Below, piece after piece: positions 1 through 5,354 of a stretch of 5,731 nt of DNA. The notes under the pieces are model-generated. The model was given only the letters and a program-made list of their open reading frames with translations. It did not search any database and was not told the DNA's origin. A program made the translations under genes and the position numbers. Position 1 is the first letter of the stretch. Every line of letters starts with the position of its first letter. The DNA comes from Euryarchaeota archaeon UBA59 (GTDB lineage: Archaea > Thermoplasmatota > Poseidoniia > Poseidoniales > Thalassarchaeaceae), in NCBI GenBank assembly GCA_002505495.1, contig DAVI01000053.1, forward strand, positions 13,875-19,605. Direction: 5' to 3'.

Positions 1-53
1 AGATGGCCAGCGTGAAGCAGGTCGAAGACGCCAACTGCCATCACTCGGACCAT
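1..53 (-). CDS. Nucleotidyltransferase (cytidylyltransferase fold), 5' end only; possible FAD synthase RibL
   Basis: The reverse strand opens at ATG (53-51) and reads MVRVMAVGVFDLLHAGHL before the window ends, so only 17 codons plus two bases are seen. The segment GVFDLLHAGH is the N-terminal nucleotide-binding signature of the cytidylyltransferase superfamily: the first beta strand followed by the HxGH motif (His14 and His17). Members transfer CMP or AMP to phosphorylated small molecules; examples are TagD-type glycerol-3-phosphate cytidylyltransferase, the RfaE C-terminal domain and archaeal RibL, which makes FAD from FMN. It starts 44 bases downstream of ribB on the same strand, so an operon and a RibL role are attractive. 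That substrate assignment is inference from the neighbour, because the specificity residues lie outside the window. A second in-frame ATG at 41-39 could also be the start. Family call is firm; exact function is open. Confidence 0.75.
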   Translation of the reverse strand, partial: MVRVMAVGVFDLLHAGH

Positions 54-97
54 TCCGCTCGCACCCGCCAATCACTCCACTCCTAACAAACTCACGC

Positions 98-805
98 CTA
101 CTCAAAGGCGGACAAAAGATCCGCTCCCGTGAGGAAGGGAATGCCTCTCTGCTCGCCATACGCACGCGCACCCTCGACCGACAGGGCACGGTCGCCGTCT
201 GGTTGCAGCATCTCTGCGCCAATCGTGCAGGGGACGATGCCGGCAAGCCGAGCGATGGCGACAGCCAATTCTGTGTGGCCCTGTCGATTCTCAAAGCCGC
301 CGGGTGCTTCGCGGCAGAGTGGAATGTGTCCCGGCGTGCGGAACTCCGCTCCGAGTGCAGCAACCGCGCTCTCACTATCAGCCCCGTCGGCAAGCAGTTC
401 TTGGGTCAGTTCGCCGAACCTGCGCGTGGTAAGAGAGCGGTCGTGGTCGGTGATTCCGGTGTAGGTTTCGCGGTGGTTGAGGGAGAGGGTGAAGGCGGAG
501 CGGTTGTCGTATTGCAGGTCATTTGTCACCAGTGCGCCCAATACTGGATTCTCAGCCACCAATTCGGGGTGGGTGTGGATATCCTGCAGATAGGGAAGCC
601 CGAACATCTCTCCCACATCGTCACCTATGGCGAGGAAAAGGAGGCCGCCACAGTCCTTTCGAAGTTGGCGCATCACCTCTGGAGTTGCGGCTGTTGCCGG
701 CCACAGCAGGTCAGTCTCCTGCTCGCGGAAGTCTGAATCGAAGACTAGGACGGGTTCACCACGGCTGAAGGCGGCGACGGGGCGAGCGAGGGTCGATTCG
801 CTCAT
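98..805 (-). CDS. ribB: 3,4-dihydroxy-2-butanone 4-phosphate synthase (riboflavin biosynthesis)
   Basis: This cytoplasmic enzyme converts ribulose 5-phosphate to 3,4-dihydroxy-2-butanone 4-phosphate plus formate, supplying the four-carbon unit for lumazine and riboflavin. The 235-residue product has the whole single-domain fold and is not fused to GTP cyclohydrolase II. Visible signatures are the acidic substrate/metal loop DSDFREQETD (23-32, archaeal-like in wording), NHRETYTGITDHDR (110-123), FRTPGH (155-160) and RQGHTE (174-179) with the following GAEM (196-199). I chose ATG at 805 because the protein then begins a few residues before the first conserved strand. An in-frame GTG at 823 would add only six residues (MLDGRA). 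No clear Shine-Dalgarno precedes 805; the bases just before it are the palindrome GGCGCGCC. One oddity is that the cysteine expected in the GG-x-x-C loop after the first helix is Phe57. Its downstream neighbour is a nucleotidyltransferase, consistent with a flavin operon. Confidence 0.93.
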   Translation of the reverse strand: MSESTLARPVAAFSRGEPVLVFDSDFREQETDLLWPATAATPEVMRQLRKDCGGLLFLAIGDDVGEMFGLPYLQDIHTHPELVAENPVLGALVTNDLQYDNRSAFTLSLNHRETYTGITDHDRSLTTRRFGELTQELLADGADSESAVAALGAEFRTPGHIPLCREAPGGFENRQGHTELAVAIARLAGIVPCTIGAEMLQPDGDRALSVEGARAYGEQRGIPFLTGADLLSAFE

Positions 806-918
806 GGCGCGCCCATCGAGCACTCGTTCTCAATGCTTCGCACCCATCACGCGAGAGAGGATTGGCTCGAGCGATGACTATTCATGAGATAACGGACACC
901 CGCCGGATGGAGATTTAC
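806..918. promoter_or_regulatory. Divergent intergenic region between ribB and the exported repeat protein
   Basis: The two genes face away from each other, so the promoters for both should lie here or just inside the neighbouring 5' ends. I see no convincing archaeal BRE/TATA box or bacterial -35/-10 pair. The only marked structures are two 8-base palindromes, GGCGCGCC at 806-813 (touching the ribB start codon) and GCTCGAGC at 865-872. The regulatory role is inferred only from gene orientation. Confidence 0.45.
909..912 (+). promoter_or_regulatory. Shine-Dalgarno-like GGAG deciding the start at 919
   Basis: GGAG lies six bases before ATG 919. The alternative in-frame starts are TTG 862, ATG 874 and ATG 907; none has an equally well-spaced purine motif. 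Starting at 919 also puts the signal peptide right at the N-terminus. Confidence 0.45.
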
Positions 919-2871
919 ATGCGATTTGCTTCAGTTGATGGCAGATTAGCGGCTTTGCTGTTGGCATTATTATTCGCGCTAAGCGTTTTTTCATTGCCGA
1001 GCAGTGCAAACCAAAGTAATGGCACGAGCGCAGTACAGTTTGTCGATGTGAGCGCAGCCGTCGGATTGGCGGTCATCGACCCCGGCCCGGTTACCGATTG
1101 GGCGGCATATGGCCCAGGCATTGCTTGGGGAGACTACGACGACGATGGCGACCTCGACCTTTTCGTGACAGCTCGCTTCGATCAACTAGGCCTCGAATCC
1201 GAGGAGGCTTTGCCTGAAGGAAGCACACAAGCGGCAATCGATGCGGCAGTGGCTGAAAACTCAGTGGGCAGAACCCATCTCATGAGAAACGACGGAGGAG
1301 TCTTCACTGATGTGTCAGAAGAGGCAGGAGTTCTAATCCACAATTCGTCTGCAATCGGCGCCTCTTGGGCTGACTACGATGGCGACGGCGACATAGACCT
1401 CTATCTGTCAAATTTCGGCTTTGCCAACTTCGAGAACGTGTCGGATGGCACAGAAGGCGCGGACAACATCATGTTCCGCAACAACGGAGATGGCACCTTC
1501 ACCGATGTAACCGCGCTAGCAAAAATCGGAAACCCAGGTCACTCAAGTGGTGGAATTTGGGCAGACTACGACCATGACGGTGACCTAGACCTATACTCTC
1601 TAAACGCAGGAATCGTCGATGAGCGGGATTTCCAGATCCGCACTGAAACCAACATTCTCTACCGCAATGAAGGCGACAGCAATGGCGACGGCGTACCTGA
1701 GTTCAGTGACCAGACCATCGAGGCTGGCAGGGTCTCAGGCCAAGACCTCAGCCCGTCTGAGGACTACATCCCCGCCATCGGTGCGGAAGTGACAATCCAC
1801 GGGGCGGCTCCGGCGGGCCCCTCTGCGCAGGTCATCATTCAGAATGAGTTCGGTCTCTCGGGCGCAGGCACCGGAATCTCATGGGCTGGAATCTGGTTTG
1901 ACTACAACAACGACGGCTGGGAGGATCTCTTCATCGCCTCCGACTTCGGAGTATCCCCCCTCTATCGCAACAACGGAGATGGCACTTTCACCATCGTAAC
2001 CGCCGAAATGGGGATGACGCAACCGGGTACCGGAATGGGCGTTCATGCGGCGGACTACGATGGCGATGGCGACTTTGACCTGTGCCAGACCAACTTCGGT
2101 CCGAATTTCATCTGGAGAAACGATGGCTCCTCGTTCGAGAAGTTGTTGGATGCTGACATGCACATGAATGACAACAAGACGCCTATCGTCAATTGGGATT
2201 GCCACTGGCTAGACTACGATTTGGATGGAGATTTTGACCTATTCATCGGTGGTGGAAGCATCAACACATATGTCTCATTGCAAGAGAACACCCTGTTCCG
2301 GAATGACGGCAATGGGGTCTTTACCGACGTCACCGTGGAAGTCGGCTTGGGAGGGCACGACAAGGTGATGGGTGCTTCGATGGCGGACTACGATGGTGAT
2401 GGTGACATCGACATCATGCTCGGGATTTCTAACGGGCCGTTGAAGTTGATGGAGAACAACGCAGCACAGGTTACTGGCAACGACTATCTGAAGGTCAAGT
2501 TGAATGGCGAATACTCCAACACGAAGGGAATCGGAGTTCTCGTTGAAGTCAAATTGAGTGATGGCAGGGTGTTAATTCAGCGCCCCTACGCAGGTGATGG
2601 ATTCCTCGGCAGCAGCGATCCAATAATCCACTTCGGACTCGGTCCTGACGCTGAAATCGAGAAAGTTACTGTCTACTGGTCCACCGGCCATGTCCAGGTC
2701 ATCGAGGAGGTTGCTGTGAACGCAGTTCTCTCGGTTGACGAGGAAGCGCCCGTAGCTGGCGGAAGCGAGCTCTTGAGTCGACTTTTGGTTGGCGTATTCG
2801 TTGCGCTGTTCTTCATTCTGCTCGCTCTCTCCTACAAGGCAGTCAATGTCGCCCCCGATGATGAGGGCTAG
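919..2871 (+). CDS. Exported membrane-anchored FG-GAP/VCBS repeat protein with ASPIC/UnbV domain (CRTAC1-like)
   Basis: A 650-residue cell-surface protein. Residues 1-30 form a signal peptide: one Arg near the N-terminus, a second Arg at 9, a Leu/Ala-rich core, and likely cleavage after PSSA (27-30). Seven calcium-loop motifs of the form D-Y-(D/N)-x-D-G-x-x-D follow, beginning at residues 72, 152, 216, 328, 379, 432 and 490. Most are paired with a downstream R-N-(N/D)-G-x-F strand, as expected of an FG-GAP/VCBS beta-propeller. An extra loop, DSNGDG, occurs near 253-258 in a longer insert between repeats three and four. Residues about 521-608 match the ASPIC/UnbV domain seen after such propellers in CRTAC1-type proteins (SNTKGIG, HFGLG, VYWSTGHVQ). 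A single hydrophobic helix (about 622-637) then leaves a short cytoplasmic tail, so most of the protein is outside the cell. Several N-x-S/T sequons could be glycosylated. Ligand and role are unknown; adhesion or matrix binding is only a guess. Confidence 0.88.
   Translation: MRFASVDGRLAALLLALLFALSVFSLPSSANQSNGTSAVQFVDVSAAVGLAVIDPGPVTDWAAYGPGIAWGDYDDDGDLDLFVTARFDQLGLESEEALPEGSTQAAIDAAVAENSVGRTHLMRNDGGVFTDVSEEAGVLIHNSSAIGASWADYDGDGDIDLYLSNFGFANFENVSDGTEGADNIMFRNNGDGTFTDVTALAKIGNPGHSSGGIWADYDHDGDLDLYSLNAGIVDERDFQIRTETNILYRNEGDSNGDGVPEFSDQTIEAGRVSGQDLSPSEDYIPAIGAEVTIHGAAPAGPSAQVIIQNEFGLSGAGTGISWAGIWFDYNNDGWEDLFIASDFGVSPLYRNNGDGTFTIVTAEMGMTQPGTGMGVHAADYDGDGDFDLCQTNFGPNFIWRNDGSSFEKLLDADMHMNDNKTPIVNWDCHWLDYDLDGDFDLFIGGGSINTYVSLQENTLFRNDGNGVFTDVTVEVGLGGHDKVMGASMADYDGDGDIDIMLGISNGPLKLMENNAAQVTGNDYLKVKLNGEYSNTKGIGVLVEVKLSDGRVLIQRPYAGDGFLGSSDPIIHFGLGPDAEIEKVTVYWSTGHVQVIEEVAVNAVLSVDEEAPVAGGSELLSRLLVGVFVALFFILLALSYKAVNVAPDDEG
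1477..1514 (+). repeat. Internal coding repeat, copy 1 (partner at 1966-2003)
   Basis: This 38-base stretch matches 1966-2003 at 34 of 38 positions, including the first 20 bases exactly. Both copies are in the same reading frame and encode RNNGDGTFT(D/I)VTA, the strand that follows a calcium loop. Conservation at nucleotide level, including synonymous positions, exceeds what the protein motif alone needs. Confidence 0.7.
1966..2003 (+). repeat. Internal coding repeat, copy 2 (partner at 1477-1514)
   Basis: Second copy of the repeat described at 1477-1514, offset by 489 bases (163 codons). The differences are one synonymous C/T change and three adjacent bases that turn an Asp codon into Ile. 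Confidence 0.7.
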
Positions 2872-3022
2872 GCGAAATCAAGAGTGGGTTCAAGTAGGGC
2901 CAGCATTCACAATAAGGGTGCGAGGAAGATAGCGCATAGTTGACCTAGTCATTAGGAGCAGCGATGCGCGCAGCATTAACAATGCAAAGCGTTTCGGCCG
3001 AGAGGTCTGAGGTGATGGATGG
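2872..3022. other. Intergenic spacer upstream of the endonuclease IV-like gene
   Basis: This 151-base spacer has no strong hairpin or T-run terminator for the upstream gene and no promoter that I can place with confidence. It holds an imperfect 13-base direct repeat, CAGCATT(C/A)ACAAT at 2901-2913 and 2971-2983 (12 of 13 identical, 70 bases apart). It also contains a short ORF from 2964 and a good ribosome-binding site at 3009-3015. Confidence 0.5.
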
Positions 3023-3032
3023 GTGTCATTGA
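2964..3032 (+). CDS. Possible 22-codon leader ORF overlapping the next gene's start
   Basis: ATG 2964 is preceded by AGGAG (2954-2958) at five bases and opens a 22-codon frame, MRAALTMQSVSAERSEVMDG followed by Cys-His. It stops at TGA 3030-3032, ten bases past the first base of the GTG start of the endonuclease IV-like gene. The ribosome-binding site of the main gene lies inside this frame. The arrangement would suit translational coupling or a leader peptide. The peptide resembles nothing I know, and a chance short ORF is quite possible. Confidence 0.25.
   Translation: MRAALTMQSVSAERSEVMDGCH
3009..3015 (+). promoter_or_regulatory. Strong Shine-Dalgarno site GAGGTGA for GTG start at 3023
   Basis: GAGGTGA is a seven-base match to the usual anti-Shine-Dalgarno complement and lies seven bases before GTG 3023. 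It supports that non-ATG start, and conserved protein sequence (LKLGPAGVPLS) begins immediately after it. Confidence 0.7.
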
Positions 3033-4225
3033 AGTTGGGTCCGGCGGGTGTTCCGCTATCATGCAAGGGGCGAACAATCGTCGAAGGAATGGATGATATT
3101 ACGGCTCTCGGGCTTGAAGCGATGGAGATTCAGACTGTCCGAACAGTACAGCCGCAGCACTTCGATCAGTACTGGCAGGCGGGTGTCTTGTCGCACAAGA
3201 CGGACATCGAGATGAACCTCCACGGCCCCTACTACGCTGAACTCCTTGGAGACAAGCGGCAGAGGAGCCGCTCGCTCTCAAAGATGGAGGCTGCAATCCA
3301 AGCGGCGAAGGTCATCAACGCCCGCCACATCACCTTTCATGTTGGTCCCTATATGGAATACTCCCGTGGCACCGCTGCCAACGAAAGAGTTGCCAACGTG
3401 ATGGCCGGCGTGGTCGAGCGTGTCGGTGAATTATGGGGCGATAAGTCACTCGAGGAGGAGCATGTCGCATTCCCTTGGCTCAACGAGAGTAAGCCAGCAC
3501 TTGTGGGTGTCGAGACCAGCGGCCGTCAGGAACTCTGGGGGACATTGGAGGAGGTACTCGAGGTCTGTAACCACGTCGAGGGGACTACTCCGGTACTCAA
3601 CATGGCTCACCTTCACGCCAGGGGTCACGGCCGATTGAGAACGAGTGAGGATTTCGGAGAACTCTTCGATGAGGTCCGCGAAACGCTGGGTGGCAAGACC
3701 TTCTTCTGCCACTTCTCCGGCGTCGAACATCGGATGGGCAACGCCCTTCACTACACCCAAATCAAGAAATCCGACCTCAAGTTTGAGCCACTCGCCGAGT
3801 TCTTGGCCGAAGATGGCGATTGGCTCGATGTCACAATCATCTCCGATTCACCTCTGCTTGAGCATGATGCGATGTTCATGATGCAGCAGTACGAGCGCGC
3901 CAAGAACCGTCTGTTGGAGAAGCAGGCGCGAGATGAGCGGCGAATCAAATTGGCTCTTGAAGCGGGACTTTCCCCGGAGGAGCTGGCAGATCGAGAGGCT
4001 GCAGAAAAGGAGAAGCGCCTGAATTCAGAGAAAGATGCAAAGTCTGGGAAATCAAAAGCCGCCAAGCAAGCCGCAGATCCTCCCGCCAAGGCCAAGGCTA
4101 CTGCTGCAGCCTCCAAGACCAAGGCTACTGCTGCAGCTTCCAAGACCAAGGCGTCGGCGAAGGGAAAGAACGACGACATCATGGATGTCGATGATGACTC
4201 CGACGATGCCGACGACATCTTTTGA
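3023..4225 (+). CDS. Endonuclease IV-like (AP endonuclease family 2) TIM-barrel protein with charged C-terminal tail
   Basis: This 400-residue protein has a TIM barrel at about 1-290 and a disordered tail at about 310-400. Barrel motifs follow the order of Nfo/xylose-isomerase-like enzymes: LKLGPAGVPLS (3-13), NLHGPYY (65-71), HITFHVGPYM (102-111), VGVETSG (161-167), LNMAHLHARG (192-201), FFCHFSGVEH (227-236), ALHYTQI (241-247) and IISDSP (272-277). Against E. coli Nfo, metal ligands appear kept at His67, His106, Glu164, His196, His230 and His243. The Asp179, Asp229 and Glu261 positions seem to be Asn193, Ala241 and Asp275. Abasic-site cleavage is therefore a family-level suggestion; a sugar-phosphate or other metal-dependent role is possible. 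The tail starts as a charged helix (about 285-340), becomes Lys/Ala-rich with a duplicated segment (357-374) and ends in an Asp-rich stretch (384-400) finishing DDIF. The GTG start has an excellent ribosome-binding site. Confidence 0.8.
   Translation: MSLKLGPAGVPLSCKGRTIVEGMDDITALGLEAMEIQTVRTVQPQHFDQYWQAGVLSHKTDIEMNLHGPYYAELLGDKRQRSRSLSKMEAAIQAAKVINARHITFHVGPYMEYSRGTAANERVANVMAGVVERVGELWGDKSLEEEHVAFPWLNESKPALVGVETSGRQELWGTLEEVLEVCNHVEGTTPVLNMAHLHARGHGRLRTSEDFGELFDEVRETLGGKTFFCHFSGVEHRMGNALHYTQIKKSDLKFEPLAEFLAEDGDWLDVTIISDSPLLEHDAMFMMQQYERAKNRLLEKQARDERRIKLALEAGLSPEELADREAAEKEKRLNSEKDAKSGKSKAAKQAADPPAKAKATAAASKTKATAAASKTKASAKGKNDDIMDVDDDSDDADDIF
4094..4147 (+). repeat. Tandem 27-base coding repeat (two copies) in the Lys/Ala-rich tail
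   Basis: Units 4094-4120 and 4121-4147 differ at one base (C/T, synonymous) and each encodes KATAAASKT. A degenerate third start (AAGGCGTCG) follows at 4148. The unit is a multiple of three, so gain or loss keeps the frame and changes tail length by nine residues. Confidence 0.9.
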
Positions 4226-4261
4226 TGGAGCGGAGTTCCACTCTCCCAAATGACCACTTGA

Positions 4262-4276
4262 GGCACCTTCGGTGCC
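4262..4276 (+). terminator. Small GC-rich hairpin downstream of the endonuclease IV-like gene
   Basis: GGCACC (4262-4267) and GGTGCC (4271-4276) form a perfect six-base-pair stem with a TTC loop, 37 bases after the stop codon. No T-run follows, so it is not a standard intrinsic terminator; it may be a 3'-end processing signal or have no function. Confidence 0.3.
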
Positions 4277-4288
4277 CTAACGGTGAAA

Positions 4289-4304
4289 GCCTCCGCTGAG
4301 AGGC
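4289..4304 (+). promoter_or_regulatory. Hairpin covering the probable ribosome-binding site of the channel gene
   Basis: GCCTC (4289-4293) can pair with GAGGC (4300-4304) across a six-base loop. The 3' arm contains the only purine-rich site (GAGAGG, 4298-4303) before ATG 4314, so the stem could limit ribosome access. The stem is short and the site sits ten bases from the ATG, so support is weak. Confidence 0.25.
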
Positions 4305-4313
4305 ATCGCTTCG

Positions 4314-5315
4314 ATGAAAGAGGAGATGGAGTCGGTTAAGCAGAGGTTGGCGCCTCTGGTGAAGACTGACGACTTGGTTCTGCTCTCGGTGACATTACTC
4401 GCAATCGGCATCGTGGTCTACGATGTGTTGAACGACTTGCGGAACACCGCTCATCTGAGATGGCAACTGCTCGTGGTGCTTGATTTCGCACTCCTGCTAT
4501 ACTTCGTGAAGGTACTCGCAGACAAGCACTCAGAGGCTCATGACCGAGCGGAGTGGTGGCGGAAGAATTTCTGGCAGGTCATCGCGCTGTTCCCGTTATT
4601 GGGCACCGCCATCCCCGGATTGGGCTGGGTGGGCATCCTGCGGTTCCTCCTCTTGATTCCGGCCTTCACCGCCATCATTAGACTACTCAACGTCACGAGT
4701 TCCGAGAGTGTGTCGATTCAACAGCGAATCATGCATCTGTTCATCATCGTCTTCATGCTCAGTGCCGCGGGTGGCGTTCTTGCTCTATTGTTTGAGACTG
4801 AATATGAGCCTACCTGCATCGCAGATCCTGATTGTAGTGAGTCTGGAATGTTGCATACCATCGGGGATTCCATGTGGTGGGCGATTGAGACTGTCACAAC
4901 GGTCGGTTACGGCGATTTCTATCCACATTCAACCGGCGCCAGAGTGATAGCAACGATGTTGATGTTCGTTGGAATAGGGTTGGTGGGTACTCTTGCGGCG
5001 ACTCTCTCCCAACTATTCTATTCAGCCTCGCATGAGCGAGACCTCGAGACCGACCGGCTGCTGATTCGATTGGAGTTGCTCACAGATTTGCACGACCGGG
5101 GCGAATTGACCGATTTCGAGTTTGAGAAGGCGAAGCATCGGCTCAGCGAAGAGTCCGACGGCGCAGCCAGCAAGGCACGTGCGAGCAAACAGCCAAGGAT
5201 TGCAGCATCAGACCAGAAGAGCGCTGCCATCAAGACGCGCGAAGAGCGCAAGGCGGAGGCGCGGCGACTGCTCGAGACAGTTGGCAACGGCGACGACTCT
5301 GAAGAGATTGAGTGA
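4314..5315 (+). CDS. Six-helix potassium channel with SHOCT-like cytoplasmic segment
   Basis: A 333-residue inner-membrane ion channel. Hydrophobic segments lie near 21-38, 51-68, 86-101, 107-126, 141-160 and 210-232. The pore helix (about 184-195) leads into the K+ selectivity filter TVGYGD (196-201), as in voltage-gated-like and two-helix K+ channels. The fourth segment (ILRFLLLIPAFTAIIRLLN) has only two spaced arginines, so strong voltage sensing is doubtful. The loop before the pore helix holds two cysteines (168 and 174), a possible extracellular disulfide. After the last helix, residues about 250-280 (LIRLELLTDLHDRGELTDFE and on) match the pattern of the SHOCT short C-terminal domain, an oligomerisation or tethering module, followed by a Lys/Arg-rich tail. 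There is no RCK/TrkA-N or cyclic-nucleotide domain. The start is ATG 4314; ATG 4326 is an alternative but has no spaced ribosome-binding site. Confidence 0.88.
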   Translation: MKEEMESVKQRLAPLVKTDDLVLLSVTLLAIGIVVYDVLNDLRNTAHLRWQLLVVLDFALLLYFVKVLADKHSEAHDRAEWWRKNFWQVIALFPLLGTAIPGLGWVGILRFLLLIPAFTAIIRLLNVTSSESVSIQQRIMHLFIIVFMLSAAGGVLALLFETEYEPTCIADPDCSESGMLHTIGDSMWWAIETVTTVGYGDFYPHSTGARVIATMLMFVGIGLVGTLAATLSQLFYSASHERDLETDRLLIRLELLTDLHDRGELTDFEFEKAKHRLSEESDGAASKARASKQPRIAASDQKSAAIKTREERKAEARRLLETVGNGDDSEEIE

Positions 5316-5354
5316 CCTCCCAATTGAAAACGAGGACTCAGCCTCCTCCCCCCG

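Noticed and set aside
203..736. A 177-codon plus-strand frame opposite ribB
   Set aside because: It is fully antisense to a well-supported ribB, has no recognisable motif and reflects the codon bias of the opposite strand.
862..918. Longer N-terminus for the propeller protein (TTG 862, ATG 874 or ATG 907)
   Set aside because: These starts add polar residues ahead of a clean signal peptide and lack a well-spaced ribosome-binding site; ATG 919 has GGAG at six bases.
1132..2415. Repeated GACTACGA(T/C)GG-type motifs considered as a CRISPR-like or regulatory repeat array
   Set aside because: They are in-frame calcium-loop codons at irregular spacing inside one open frame, explained by the protein repeat.
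3751..4266. A 171-codon minus-strand frame opposite the end of the endonuclease IV-like gene
   Set aside because: Its Ser/Ala/Leu-rich composition is the complement of the Lys/Asp/Ala-rich tail repeats; no homology-like motif or ribosome-binding site is seen.
5332..5345. GAGG...CCTC inverted repeat between the channel gene and mog as a terminator
   Set aside because: The stem is only four base pairs, has no T-run, and lies in a 39-base gap between co-directional genes where read-through is likely.
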